Below the pieces are notes generated by a model. It worked only from the letters and a program-made list of their open reading frames with translations. It had not been told where the DNA came from and did no database searches. DNA of 64,000 nt, taken from NCBI RefSeq assembly GCF_030408835.1, contig NZ_CP047357.1, positions 992,001 through 1,056,000 of the forward strand, read 5' to 3'. Shown piece by piece: positions 1 to 9,970 of this stretch; the first letter of the stretch is position 1, and each line of letters opens with the position of its first letter. Origin of the DNA: Corynebacterium freneyi. Lineage in GTDB: Bacteria > Actinomycetota > Actinomycetes > Mycobacteriales > Mycobacteriaceae. The translations under genes were made by a program, and so were the position numbers.

Positions 1-19
1 ACTCGTTGAAGGTGGTCAT
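1..19 (-). CDS. 5' end of an unidentified gene downstream of corA (partial)
   Basis: On the minus strand an ATG shares one base with the corA stop codon (TGATG), and six codons (MTTFNE) follow before the window edge. A stop-start overlap of this kind suggests a translationally coupled second gene of a corA operon. Six residues are too few to assign a family. Confidence 0.3.
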
Positions 20-1080
20 CACAGCCACTTGTTGCGGCGCAGCAGCCATACCAGGAACGCGACGATCCCGGCCATGATGAGCAGGACGATGTAGTACCCG
101 TACTCCCAATGCAGCTCGGGCATGCGGTCGAAGTTCATGCCGTAGATTCCGGCCAGTGCGGTCGGCACGGCGAGGATGGCGGCGTAGGCGGAAATGGTGC
201 GCATGTCGGTGTTCTGCTGCAGCTGGATCTTCACGGCCGCGGCGTCGATCAGGGCGGACAGACGCTCGTCGAAACCCTGCGCCATGTCGGCGGCGACGAG
301 TTGGTGGTCCAGGACGTCCGACAGGTAGCGGCGGACGGACTTCGGCATCAGCTGGCCGCGCATCGCCATGATGGAGCGCAGCGCCGTCGTCAGCGGGTCG
401 ATGGCGTGGCGCATCTCCAGGATCTCGCGCTTGAGGATGTAGATGTCCTCGATCTCCGTGATGTATCCCGGCTCGAAGACGTCGTCTTCCATGTCTTCGA
501 CGAGTTCCTCGAGCTGCTGGACGGTGCGCAGGTAGTCGTCGACGAGGTAGTCGGTGATCGCCCACAGCACGCCCGCCGGCCCCGGCTGGATCAGCTCGGG
601 GTCCTCGGCCACGCGTTCGCCGAGGATGCTCAGCGCCTCGCGGGCCATGCCCATGCGGATGGTGATGATGTAGTTGCGCCCCAGCACCATGAGCAGCTGG
701 CCGGTGTTGATCTTCTCGTTTTCGTCTTCCTCCGTGCCGTCCGGGTTGTAGTGGACGGAACGGATGACGAAAACCATGTGGTCGTCGTGAATCTCGACCT
801 TCGGGCGCTGCCGCTGCGTCAGGGCGTCCTCGACGGTGAGCTCGTGGAGGCCGTACTCCTCGGCGATGGCGTCCATCTGCACCGCGTTCGGCCGTGACAG
901 CGACAGCCACACGAAACCTTCGCCGCGGTTGCGGACCTCTTCGAGTGCGCTGCGGTGGTCGAATTGCCCCGGCAGGCGGTGCCCGTTGACGTAGACGCCG
1001 CAGTCGCGCATCGCGTCCTGCGCCGGCTCGAATGCTTTGCGACGATTCGTCCGCGGAGTCGGCCGGGGGGACGAGGGCAC
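19..1080 (-). CDS. corA: CorA-family magnesium/cobalt transporter
   Basis: This 353-residue protein is a CorA-type divalent-cation channel, expected to work as an inner-membrane pentamer importing Mg2+. It has the family layout: a long soluble N-terminal domain with an acidic helical region (EELVEDMEDDVFEPG), then two C-terminal membrane helices. The selectivity motif YGMN lies at the end of the first helix, followed by an acidic/aromatic loop (MPELHWEYG) and a basic C-terminus (RRNKWL). Length is typical. The start is GTG, with TAGGAGGT four bases upstream. The gene is divergent from a lipoprotein gene across about 160 bp. No Mg2+ leader element is recognisable. The proline/arginine-rich first 20 residues are probably disordered. 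Confidence 0.93.
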   Translation of the reverse strand: MPSSPRPTPRTNRRKAFEPAQDAMRDCGVYVNGHRLPGQFDHRSALEEVRNRGEGFVWLSLSRPNAVQMDAIAEEYGLHELTVEDALTQRQRPKVEIHDDHMVFVIRSVHYNPDGTEEDENEKINTGQLLMVLGRNYIITIRMGMAREALSILGERVAEDPELIQPGPAGVLWAITDYLVDDYLRTVQQLEELVEDMEDDVFEPGYITEIEDIYILKREILEMRHAIDPLTTALRSIMAMRGQLMPKSVRRYLSDVLDHQLVAADMAQGFDERLSALIDAAAVKIQLQQNTDMRTISAYAAILAVPTALAGIYGMNFDRMPELHWEYGYYIVLLIMAGIVAFLVWLLRRNKWL

Positions 1081-1242
1081 TGGGACCTCCTACGTGGGTA
1101 ATCTGGCGGCGTATTGCCGATTGACGGAAGCGAAGTGGTGAAGGCCGTGAGCGGTGCCGCGAAGATGACGGAGGTCCGGCGCATCGGAATGAGCTTACGA
1201 CGCGACCGGCGGTATCGCCGAACGGGTCAAGCACGGGGGGCA

Positions 1243-2010
1243 ATGCGCATGCGGGGTGCGGAGTCGACGGGGACGTCGACGGCAAGACTGCCGGTGATGC
1301 TGTCGGCGACGCTGGCGACGACCCTGGTGCTGGCCGGCTGCGCGTCCCAGGACCCCGCCGTGCCCGTGCCCGCCGAACAGTCCGAGCCGGTCGTCGTCGG
1401 CGCCGACGCGCGCATCGCCCAGCAGGCCGTCATGGCCGAGGTGTACGCCGGCGCGCTGGAACGGCGTGGTCGGGAAGCCGCGCCGGTCGTCGAGGTGCCC
1501 GCCGACGAACGGATGCTGGCCGTGCAGTCGGGGACCGTGACGCTGTCGTTCGGCTGCACCGGCGAACTGCTGGGGCTCATCGACCCGGCGACCGCCCGCG
1601 AACTCGCCGAGGAATACCTCGCCGACGACGACCCCGGCAAGGCCCTGTCCGCCGAATGGCGCGACCGCGTCTACGGCGCCATGTCGGCGGCGCTGCCCGG
1701 CGAAATCATGGCCACCGACCCGTCCAACGCGCAGGGCTGCGGCCGCGAGGACGGACTCGACGAGGACGAGGCGGCCGCACTCGAAGCACGCGTGGACGAG
1801 GACCCCGGCGCCGTGCTGCCGCAGCACATCGTGCCCTTCTACCTCAAGCCGGCGCTTACGAGGGCCGATCGCGTCAACGTCCTCAACCGCGTCGCCGGGT
1901 CGCTGTCGACCGAAGAACTCGACGACCTGACCACCCGCGTCACCGCGGGGGAAAACCCGTCGGAGATCGCCGCCGAATGGCTCGACACCTCCCGATTCAC
2001 CACCGGGTAG
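1243..2010 (+). CDS. Predicted lipoprotein of unknown function
   Basis: This 255-residue protein has a short basic N-terminus, a hydrophobic stretch and a lipobox (LVLAGC, Cys33), so it should be lipid-anchored on the outer face of the membrane. The start at 1243 is preferred over an in-frame start 43 codons upstream because it gives a normal lipoprotein signal and has a G-rich ribosome-binding site just before it. The mature part is acidic and mostly helical. Two cysteines (GCTGE and GCGRED) could form a disulfide. I recognise no enzyme motif. It converges on kgd, with a strong hairpin between them. Confidence 0.75.
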   Translation: MRMRGAESTGTSTARLPVMLSATLATTLVLAGCASQDPAVPVPAEQSEPVVVGADARIAQQAVMAEVYAGALERRGREAAPVVEVPADERMLAVQSGTVTLSFGCTGELLGLIDPATARELAEEYLADDDPGKALSAEWRDRVYGAMSAALPGEIMATDPSNAQGCGREDGLDEDEAAALEARVDEDPGAVLPQHIVPFYLKPALTRADRVNVLNRVAGSLSTEELDDLTTRVTAGENPSEIAAEWLDTSRFTTG

Positions 2011-2026
2011 ACGCCGGGGGAGGGGC

Positions 2027-2106
2027 GTCGTCAAGCAAATCGCGCACAGCCCAACCGGACATGCGGAAGGCCCCCGCCCCGACCCGATGGTCGGAAGCGG
2101 GGGCCT
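2027..2106. terminator. Hairpin between convergent genes, with CGTCGTCAAGC motif
   Basis: A 10-bp stem (2068-2077 with 2097-2106, AGGCCCCCGC/GCGGGGGCCT) encloses a second 6-bp stem (CCGACC/GGTCGG). It sits between the lipoprotein gene and the kgd stop and probably terminates from both sides. Neither side has a strong T-run. A copy of the recurrent motif GTCGTCAAGC lies at 2027-2036. Confidence 0.6.
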
Positions 2107-2131
2107 CGTCAAACCCTGATGCGCGGGCGGC

Positions 2132-5100
2132 CTACTTGAAGGCCTCCTCGAGCAGAGCCTTCTGTTCCATGGCGTGAACCTTCGCCACACCCGTCGCCGT
2201 CGACGACTGGGCGCGACGCGACACGCGGGTCAGCTTCGGCATGTCCGGCAGGACCTCCGGCAGACCCAGCGCCAGGAACGGCCACGGACCCTGGTTCGCC
2301 GGCTCGTCCTGGACGAAGCGAACCTCGGTGGCGTTCGGGTAGTTGTCGAACGCGTCCCGCAGACGGTTGAACGGGATCGGGTGCAGCATCTCCAGACGGA
2401 CGATGGCGACGTCGTCGCGCTTGTCCTTCTGGCGCTTCTTCTCCAGCTCCCAGTACAGCTTGCCCGACACCAGCAGGATCGTCTTGACCTTGTCCTTGTC
2501 GCCCTGCCCGGACTCGAAGTACTGGTCGTCGATGACCGACTTGAACTTCTTCTGCTCGGTGAACGCCTCCACCGGCGACACCGCGGCCTTGTTGCGCAGC
2601 ATCGACTTCGGGGTGAAGACGATCAGCGGACGGTGCAGGTCCGACAGCGCGTGGCGGCGCAACAGGTGGAAGTAGTTCGCCGGGTCCGACGGCTGGGCGA
2701 CGGTGTACGAACCCTCGGCCGCCAGCTGCAGGAAACGCTCGATGCGGGCGGAGGAGTGGTCCGGGCCCTGGCCTTCGTAGCCGTGCGGCAGCAGCAGGAT
2801 CAGCTTCGAGGTCTGGCCCCACTTCGCCTCACCGGAGGAGATGTACTGGTCGATGATGGTCTGCGCACCGTTGGCGAAGTCGCCGAACTGCGCCTCCCAC
2901 GCGACGACCGCGTCCGGGTTGCCCAGCGTGTAGCCGTACTCGTAACCCATGGCGGCGTACTCGGTCAGCGCCGAGTTGTACACCATGAAACGGCCGCCGT
3001 TGCCCTGCGACTCGGCGTAGGCGTTGACCGGGTTGTACTCGGCGCCGGTGTTCGGGTCGATGAGGACCGCGTGGCGCTGGGTGAAGGTGCCGCGGCGGAC
3101 ATCCTCGCCCGCCAGGCGGACGGTGCGGCCGGCGCCGGCGAGCGAACCGAACGCCAGCAGCTCCGCGAAGCCCCAGTCGATGCCGCCTTCCTTCGCGGCC
3201 TCGGCGCGCTTCTTGGCCACCGGGGCGACGCGCGAGTGCGCGGTGAAGCCCTCGGGGAGGTTGACGTGCGCGTTGCCGATGGCCTGCAGCTCGACCTTGT
3301 CGATGCTGGTGTCCAGGCCGTGCGGCAGCGGCTGGGAGCCGGTGATGCCGGTCTGCTCGCCCGGGCCACCGCGCTCGGCGGCGCGGACCTCGTTGAACAC
3401 GGCCTCCATCTGGTCGTGGAAGTCGCGGCGGGCGGCCTCGGCCTCTTCCTCGGACAGGTCGCCGCGGCCGATGAGGTCCTCGGTGTAGGCGGCGCGCACG
3501 CCCTCCTTGGCGTCGATGACGTCGTACATCGCCGGCTGGGTCATCGACGGGTCATCGGCCTCGTTGTGGCCGCGCTTGCGGTAGCAGACGAGGTCGATGA
3601 CGACGTCCTTGCCGTAGCGGTTGCGGTACTCGACGGCCAGCTGGCCGACCCACACGACGGCCTCCGGGTCGTCGCCGTTGACGTGGAAGACCGGGCAGCC
3701 GTAGGCCTTGGCCAGGTCGGTGGCGTAGTACGACGAACGCGAGGAGTCGGGGGAGGTGGTGAAGCCGATCTGGTTGTTCACCACGATGTGGACGGTGCCG
3801 CCGACCTTGTAGCCGCGCAGGGCCATCAGGTTCAGGGACTCCTGGACGATGCCCAGGCCCGCGAACGCCGCGTCGCCGTGGAGCAGCATCGGCATGACCG
3901 AGTAGCCCTCTTCGCCGCGGTCGATGATGTCCTGCTTGGCGCGCGCCAGGCCCACGACGACCGGGTTGACGGCCTCGAGGTGGGACGGGTTGGCGGTCAG
4001 GGTGATGTCGATCTCGCCGTCGCCGAACATCTGGATGTGGCGGCCCTCGGTGCCCAGGTGGTACTTCACGTCACCGGAGCCGCCGGCCTGGGCCGGGTCC
4101 ATGTTGCCCTCGAACTCGGTGAAGATCTGCGACAGGGGCTTGCCGACGATGTTGGCCAGCACGTTGAGACGGCCACGGTGCGGCATGCCGATGACGACCT
4201 CGTCGAGGCCCTGTCCGGCCGCGGTGTCGATGGCGGCGTCCATCAGCGGGATCAGCGACTCGGCGCCCTCGAGGGAGAATCGCTTCTGGCCGATGTACTT
4301 GGTCTGCAGGAAGTTCTCGAACGCCTCGGCGGCGTTGAGCTTCTGCAGGATGTACTTCTGCTCGGCGTGCGTCGGGCGGGGCTGGCCGCCCTCGATGCGG
4401 TCCTGCAGCCACTCGCGCTCGTCGGCGTCGAGGATGTGGGTGTACTCGGAACCGACCTTGAGGCAGTAGGCGTTGCGCAGGCGGATGAGCACCTCGCGCA
4501 GGGTCATGCGCTCCTTGCCGCCGAAGCCGCCGACGTTGAACGTGCGGTCGTAGTCCCACAGCGACAGGCCGTGGGTGGCGATGTCGAGGTCGCGGTGGTC
4601 GGGGGTGATGATGTTCGGGTGGTCGAAGTGCAGCGGGTCGATGTCCGCGAGCAGGTGACCGCGCTGGCGGTAGGCCTCGATGAGGCGCATGACGCGGGTG
4701 TTCTTGTCGACGCCGACGTTCGGGATGTCCTGCGCCCAGCGGACCGGGGTGTAGGGCACGCCCATGTCCTCGAAAATCTGGTCCCAGAACTTGTCGTCGA
4801 CGAGCAGCTGCGACATGGTGCGCAGGAACTCGCCGGACTCCGCACCCTGGATGATTCGGTGGTCGTAGGTCGAGGTGATGGTCACCAGCTTGCCGACGCC
4901 CAGCTCGGCGAGACGGTCGGCGGAGGCGCCGGCGAACTCGGCGGGGTAATCCATGGAGCCGACGCCGATGATGGCGCCCTGGCCCTTGGTCAGGCGGGGC
5001 ACGGAGTGGCGGGTGCCGATGCCGCCCGGGTTGGTCAGCGAAATGGTGACGCCGGAGAAGTCCTTGCCGGTCAGCTTGCCGTTGCGGGCGCGGACGACGA

Positions 5101-5854
5101 TGTCCTCGTAGGCGTCGACGAACTCCTTGAACGACAGCGTCTCGCATTCGCGGATGGCCGCGACGACGAGGGCGCGGGAGCCGTCCTTGTTCTGCATGTC
5201 GATGGCCAGGCCCAGGTTGATGTGCTCCGGGACGACGAGCGTCGGCTTGCCGTCGACGACGTCGTAGGAGTTGTTCATGTCCGGGTGGGCCATGACTGCC
5301 TTGATCATCGCGTAGCCGATGATGTGGGTGAAGGAGATCTTGCCGCCGCGGGTGCGCTTGAGCTGGTCGTTGACCAGGGTGCGGTTTTCGAACATGAGGC
5401 GGGCGGGCATGTCGCGGACCGACGTGGCCGTCGGGACCTCCAGCGAGATGTCCATGTTCTTGGCGATGGCCTTGCCGATGCCGCGCAGGGCGGTCTTGCC
5501 GGCCTCGGGGGCCTCGGCGGCCGCGGCGATGTCCATGGGGGACTTCTTCGCCCGGATCGGGGAGGCCTTCTGCGGGGTGCCGGTCGGCTCCGGTCCCTTC
5601 GACGGGCGGCGGCCGGTTTCCCTGGCCTCGGCCTCGGTGGCGGCTGCGGGCTTGGCCATCGGCGCCGGATCCTGCGGGTTGTTGCGCGGGGTCGCGGAGC
5701 CGACGCGGCTGGCGGCCGACAGGTCCGAACCGGAGGCGTTCTTGGTGAAGTAATCGCGCCATTCCGGGTCGACGGAATCGGGATCCTTCTTGAACTGCTG
5801 GAACATCTCGTCGACCAGCCACTCGTTCTGGCCGAAGCTCATGTCGCTGCTCAC
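2132..5854 (-). CDS. kgd: 2-oxoglutarate dehydrogenase E1 fused to succinyltransferase domain
   Basis: This 1240-residue enzyme (odhA in corynebacteria) carries the 2-oxoglutarate decarboxylase/dehydrogenase activity of the TCA cycle and the E2-like succinyltransferase activity on one chain, as in Corynebacterium and Mycobacterium. An N-terminal docking helix ([12 protein letters not shown]) and an Ala/Pro linker precede an acyltransferase domain of about residues 110-365 with active-site [13 protein letters not shown] (His near 332). The ThDP-dependent E1 part follows ([40 protein letters not shown]). It lacks a lipoyl domain, as usual for this family. The start is placed at GTG 5854 ([12 protein letters not shown]), matching known corynebacterial N-termini; an ATG four codons later is possible. 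The fused ABC exporter gene ends 66 bp upstream. Confidence 0.96.
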   Translation of the reverse strand: MSSDMSFGQNEWLVDEMFQQFKKDPDSVDPEWRDYFTKNASGSDLSAASRVGSATPRNNPQDPAPMAKPAAATEAEARETGRRPSKGPEPTGTPQKASPIRAKKSPMDIAAAAEAPEAGKTALRGIGKAIAKNMDISLEVPTATSVRDMPARLMFENRTLVNDQLKRTRGGKISFTHIIGYAMIKAVMAHPDMNNSYDVVDGKPTLVVPEHINLGLAIDMQNKDGSRALVVAAIRECETLSFKEFVDAYEDIVVRARNGKLTGKDFSGVTISLTNPGGIGTRHSVPRLTKGQGAIIGVGSMDYPAEFAGASADRLAELGVGKLVTITSTYDHRIIQGAESGEFLRTMSQLLVDDKFWDQIFEDMGVPYTPVRWAQDIPNVGVDKNTRVMRLIEAYRQRGHLLADIDPLHFDHPNIITPDHRDLDIATHGLSLWDYDRTFNVGGFGGKERMTLREVLIRLRNAYCLKVGSEYTHILDADEREWLQDRIEGGQPRPTHAEQKYILQKLNAAEAFENFLQTKYIGQKRFSLEGAESLIPLMDAAIDTAAGQGLDEVVIGMPHRGRLNVLANIVGKPLSQIFTEFEGNMDPAQAGGSGDVKYHLGTEGRHIQMFGDGEIDITLTANPSHLEAVNPVVVGLARAKQDIIDRGEEGYSVMPMLLHGDAAFAGLGIVQESLNLMALRGYKVGGTVHIVVNNQIGFTTSPDSSRSSYYATDLAKAYGCPVFHVNGDDPEAVVWVGQLAVEYRNRYGKDVVIDLVCYRKRGHNEADDPSMTQPAMYDVIDAKEGVRAAYTEDLIGRGDLSEEEAEAARRDFHDQMEAVFNEVRAAERGGPGEQTGITGSQPLPHGLDTSIDKVELQAIGNAHVNLPEGFTAHSRVAPVAKKRAEAAKEGGIDWGFAELLAFGSLAGAGRTVRLAGEDVRRGTFTQRHAVLIDPNTGAEYNPVNAYAESQGNGGRFMVYNSALTEYAAMGYEYGYTLGNPDAVVAWEAQFGDFANGAQTIIDQYISSGEAKWGQTSKLILLLPHGYEGQGPDHSSARIERFLQLAAEGSYTVAQPSDPANYFHLLRRHALSDLHRPLIVFTPKSMLRNKAAVSPVEAFTEQKKFKSVIDDQYFESGQGDKDKVKTILLVSGKLYWELEKKRQKDKRDDVAIVRLEMLHPIPFNRLRDAFDNYPNATEVRFVQDEPANQGPWPFLALGLPEVLPDMPKLTRVSRRAQSSTATGVAKVHAMEQKALLEEAFK

Positions 5855-5920
5855 GGCAGGTACTCGCCTCATTTCATGTTGATTGCATCTGCGCGTTGAC
5901 TGCGGAGTTTTTGGAGTCAA

Positions 5921-8900
5921 TCAAGGATAACGGTTGTTGTCCCGTTCCTCCACGTCCGCCGCCCCTTTATGGTACGTGTCCCAAAGCCGAGCGTAGGGGC
6001 CGCCCGCCGCCAGTAGAGCGGCGTGAGCCCCGTCTTCGATGATGCGACCATTTTCGATCACCAAAATTCTGTCGGCGCGGGCTGCGGTGGCGAGTCGGTG
6101 GGCGACGATGACCGAGGTGCGGCGGCATGTGGCGCGGTCGGCGGCGGCGAGGAACGTCGCTTCGGTGGCGGGGTCGAGGGTGGCGGTGGCTTCGTCGAGA
6201 AGCAGCAGCGCGGGGTCGACCATTTCGGCGCGGGCCAGGGCGATGAGTTGGCGTTGGCCGGACGACAGACCGCGTCCGCGTTCGTTGACGGGGTGGGTGA
6301 AGCCGCCGGGGATGGCGGCGATGGCGGTCAGTGCGCCGACGCGGCGGGCGGCGTCGGTGATGGCGTCTTCGTCGGCGTCGGGGCGGCCGTAGGCGATGTT
6401 CGATGCGATGGTGCCGTGGAACAGGTGGGGTTCCTGGGGCACGTAGCCGAGGGTGGCGCGCCATTGTTCGAGGGGGAATTCGCGGATGTCGGTGCCCGAG
6501 GCGCGCACGGCGCCGGACACGGGGTCGTGGAAGCGGGCCAGGAGCTTGACGACGGTCGACTTCCCCGCACCGGTGGATCCGACCACGGCGACCGTTTGCC
6601 CGGCGGGGATGTGGAGGTCGAGTCCGTCGAGCACGGTCGGCGGGAGGGAGGTGGGGGCGGTGGTGTCGGCTTCCTCGGTGGAGTCGATGGTCGCACCGGA
6701 TCCTGCATCGGTCTTTCGGCCGGTGGTCGCGTCGCCGTCGGAGGCGTCGGAGTCTGCGGGGGCGTAGCGGAAGGTGACGTCGTCGAGTGCGACGTCGCCG
6801 GCGGCGGCCGCCCGGGCTCCGTCGCGGGCGCCATCGTCGGCGACGGTCGGTTCGGTGCCCAACAGGTCGGAGATGCGGGTCAGGCCGACGCGCGCTTGCT
6901 GGTAGCCGTCGAAAACCTGGGACAGCTGCTGGATGGGGCCGAACATCATGCCCAGGTACAGGGTGAACGCGATGAGCACGCCGGCGGTGGTGGCGCCCTC
7001 GGCGACCTGGGTGGCGCCGACGAAGAGCACGGCGGCGGTGGTCAGTTCGGCGATGAGGTTGATGCCGGGGAAGAAGACGCTCACGGCGGCCTGGGCGCGG
7101 ATGCGCAGGCGGCGGTAGCGGTCGGACTGGCGGGCGAAGGACCGTTCGACGTCGGCGACGCGGTGGTGCATCTGGATGGCGCGCAGGCCGCCGATGGTCT
7201 CCTGGAAGTCGGCGTTGACGGTGGAGACCTGTTCGCGGGCGGCGGCGTAGAGCTTCGACGAAATCGACCGGAAGACCGCCGTGGCCACCGCGACGATCGG
7301 CAGCGCCAGCAGCGCCACCCCGGCGAGCGTGACGTTGGTGGCCAGCAGCATGCCGGCGACGCCCAGGAGGGTGGACAGGGCGATGATGCCCTGGGCGACG
7401 CCGGTTTGCAGGAAGGACGACAGGGCGTCGATGTCGGTGGTCATCCGTGTCATGATGCGTCCCGACCGTTGACGTTCGAAGTAGTCCAGTCCCAGCGAAT
7501 GCAGGTGGCGGAAGGACCGGACGCGCAGCGCGTAGAGCAGGCGTTCGCCGGTGCGGGAGGTCAGCACGGTCGTGGCGGCGATGGCGATGAAGCTCACGGC
7601 CACCACGCCCAGGCCGGCTGCGGCGGCGAGCCAGAGGGTGGTTTCGTCGCCGGCGGACACGCCGTCGTCGATGGCCCAGCGCACGAGCATGGGGAACGCG
7701 AGGTCCGCGGCGGTGGTCACCAGCAGCAGTGCGACGACGGCGAGAATGAGCATCCGTGCGTTGGACAGCAGGTTCGGCAGGCTGAACGGCCGCGAGTCGT
7801 CGAGGGCGGAGGCGGCGATGCGGGGTTCTTCGTCGGCAGGGGGCAGGGCGGCGATGCGGTCGAGGAGGTCCTGGGTGACCGGGGCGTTCATCATCGCGGC
7901 CCCCATGCCGCCGCCCATCCCGCGATGGCCGCCGCCCCGGCCGCCCCCGCCGCTTGCGCCCATCGCACCGCCTGCGCCGCCACCGCTCATTCCGGCTCCC
8001 GCGCCCGTTGCCGAGATCACGCGGTCGGACCCGACGCCTGCATCGGCCTCGGTCTTCGCCGTCGGCCACAGCACCGCCCGGTCGGGTTCCGCGGCGTCGG
8101 GTGCATCGATGACCAGGGGATCGGCGTCGCCGTCGCGTTCGGCGTCGAGCGCGGCGCGGGCGCGGGCGCGGTCGTCGTCGGACAGGTCCATCAGGTCGGC
8201 GAATCCGGGGTGGCCGGCGAGAAGTTCGTCGCGCGTGCCGTAGCCGGTGACGCGCCCGCCGTCGAGGACGAGGATGCGGTCGGCCAACTCCAGGGTGGAG
8301 GAACGGTGGGCGACGACGACCGTGGTGATGTCCCCGTAACGGGTGCGCAGCGCCCCGAAGATGAGGGCTTCGGTGGCGGCGTCGATGGCGGAGGTCGCGT
8401 CGTCGAGCACCAGGATCCGCGGCCGGGCGAGCAGAGCACGGGCGAGGGCGACGCGCTGGCGTTGGCCGCCGGACAGGTTGTGGCCGCGCTCGCCGATGGC
8501 GGTGTCCCACCCGGCGGGCAGCTGGTCGACGAACGTCACCTGCGCATCCTCGGCGACGGCCTCGATTTCCGCGTCGGTGGCGTCGGGTTTGGCCAGCGCG
8601 ATGTTGTCGCGCAGCGTCCCCGAACGCAGGAACGGCTCATCGGGCACGACCGTGATCGCGCCGCGCACGTCGTCGGCGGTGGCCAGGGCGATGTCCGCGG
8701 CCCCGGCGTCCTCCTTGCTTGACGACGACCCGCCCACGATCTCGATCGACCCGGAATCGGCGACGTAAAAACGCCCCAGCAACTCCGTCAGGATCGTCTT
8801 TCCCGCCCCCGGCGGCCCCACCAGCGCCAGGGTCGAACCGGCGGGGACGTCCACGTCGACGTCGTCAAGCAAAGTGCGCCCGCCCCGAGAATGCGTCACT

Positions 8901-9970
8901 CCCCGCAACCGCAGCCCCACCGGCCCCGCCGGCACGGCAACCGGGTCGTCGGGGTCGGGATGATCCGGCACCGACTCGATGACCTCGCCGACGCGATCGA
9001 TGCTCGCCGCCGTGAGCTGCAACGAAATGATCATCGTCGACACCATGCGGGACAAGGCCGTCAACGTCGTCAAATACGTGGCGAACGCCACGAACGTGCC
9101 CACGGTGATCGAACCCCGCAACGCCAACCAACCGCCCACCGCGATGTTGACCACCAACGACACCTGCGGCAAAGCCTGCAACGCCGGCTGAAACCGCGCG
9201 TTGAGCTTCGCCGACCGCATCCGCAACGCATACAACGACCGCGACAACGCATCCAGCCGCGCCACCTCACGCGACGACTGCGCGAACGCCTTGACCACCC
9301 GCACGCCCGAGACGGTCTCCTCCACGTGCGTCGCGACGTCCGCCGCCTTCTGCTGCGCCGTCCACGTCGCCGCATACAGCGCCGAGCGGGACTTCACCGC
9401 GACCGCCACCACCAGCGGAATCACCGCCAGGCCCACCACCGTCAACGGCAGGGAAAGCATGAGCATCACGCCGATGGTCAACACGATCTTGACCACCGCC
9501 CCCAACGTCAACGGCAACATCGCGAGCATCCCCTGAATGCCCTGCAAATCCGAGATCGCCCGCGAAACGACCTGGCCCGTGCGCACCCGGTCCTGCGCCG
9601 GGCCGTCCAGCGCCTGCAACGAACGCAGCAGCCGCACCCGCAAATCATGCTGGACGTCAAGCGACAGCAGCCCCGCGGTAAACCGGCGCACCACCTGCGT
9701 GAGGAACCGAGCCACGCCCACGCCCACGAACACCGCGATCACCGCAGCCAGCGGTGCCAGGCCGGGCAGCAGCGCGGTGGAGGCGCCACCATCGCCCTGA
9801 CCCGTCGCGACGTCGATCGCATCGCGCGTCAACAGCGGGATCACCGTCTCCAAAGCGACGAGCAACACCGTCGCGACGACCACCGCCGCCAACGGCCCCG
9901 GATGCCGAAGACACGAACGCCAGATCACGCGCGCCGGGTGGGTCCCGGGTGCGGCGGCGGGACCCGGCAC
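5921..9970 (-). CDS. Fused ABC exporter (TMD-NBD-TMD-NBD) with one degenerate ATP site
   Basis: This 1349-residue protein contains two complete ABC half-exporters. TMD1 covers about residues 20-330 and NBD1 about 350-595. A Gly/Ala-rich linker spans about 600-710, followed by TMD2 and NBD2. NBD1 is degenerate: Walker A reads GPPGAGKT-I, the Q-loop is VPDEP, and Walker B ends LVLDD instead of DE. NBD2 has normal Walker A (GSTGAGKST), Q-loop (VPQEP) and Walker B (LLLLDE), but its signature is LSSGQ. The variant residues fall on one composite site, as in asymmetric heterodimeric exporters. It probably exports drugs or lipids; the substrate is unknown. GTG start immediately after the EcsC-like stop codon indicates translational coupling. 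Confidence 0.92.
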   Translation of the reverse strand: MPGPAAAPGTHPARVIWRSCLRHPGPLAAVVVATVLLVALETVIPLLTRDAIDVATGQGDGGASTALLPGLAPLAAVIAVFVGVGVARFLTQVVRRFTAGLLSLDVQHDLRVRLLRSLQALDGPAQDRVRTGQVVSRAISDLQGIQGMLAMLPLTLGAVVKIVLTIGVMLMLSLPLTVVGLAVIPLVVAVAVKSRSALYAATWTAQQKAADVATHVEETVSGVRVVKAFAQSSREVARLDALSRSLYALRMRSAKLNARFQPALQALPQVSLVVNIAVGGWLALRGSITVGTFVAFATYLTTLTALSRMVSTMIISLQLTAASIDRVGEVIESVPDHPDPDDPVAVPAGPVGLRLRGVTHSRGGRTLLDDVDVDVPAGSTLALVGPPGAGKTILTELLGRFYVADSGSIEIVGGSSSSKEDAGAADIALATADDVRGAITVVPDEPFLRSGTLRDNIALAKPDATDAEIEAVAEDAQVTFVDQLPAGWDTAIGERGHNLSGGQRQRVALARALLARPRILVLDDATSAIDAATEALIFGALRTRYGDITTVVVAHRSSTLELADRILVLDGGRVTGYGTRDELLAGHPGFADLMDLSDDDRARARAALDAERDGDADPLVIDAPDAAEPDRAVLWPTAKTEADAGVGSDRVISATGAGAGMSGGGAGGAMGASGGGGRGGGHRGMGGGMGAAMMNAPVTQDLLDRIAALPPADEEPRIAASALDDSRPFSLPNLLSNARMLILAVVALLLVTTAADLAFPMLVRWAIDDGVSAGDETTLWLAAAAGLGVVAVSFIAIAATTVLTSRTGERLLYALRVRSFRHLHSLGLDYFERQRSGRIMTRMTTDIDALSSFLQTGVAQGIIALSTLLGVAGMLLATNVTLAGVALLALPIVAVATAVFRSISSKLYAAAREQVSTVNADFQETIGGLRAIQMHHRVADVERSFARQSDRYRRLRIRAQAAVSVFFPGINLIAELTTAAVLFVGATQVAEGATTAGVLIAFTLYLGMMFGPIQQLSQVFDGYQQARVGLTRISDLLGTEPTVADDGARDGARAAAAGDVALDDVTFRYAPADSDASDGDATTGRKTDAGSGATIDSTEEADTTAPTSLPPTVLDGLDLHIPAGQTVAVVGSTGAGKSTVVKLLARFHDPVSGAVRASGTDIREFPLEQWRATLGYVPQEPHLFHGTIASNIAYGRPDADEDAITDAARRVGALTAIAAIPGGFTHPVNERGRGLSSGQRQLIALARAEMVDPALLLLDEATATLDPATEATFLAAADRATCRRTSVIVAHRLATAARADRILVIENGRIIEDGAHAALLAAGGPYARLWDTYHKGAADVEERDNNRYP

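Noticed and set aside
2174-5899. 1241-residue plus-strand ORF opposite kgd
   Set aside because: Antisense shadow of a high-GC gene: the opposite frame has all kgd motifs, while this translation is Val/Arg/Gly-rich without any domain.
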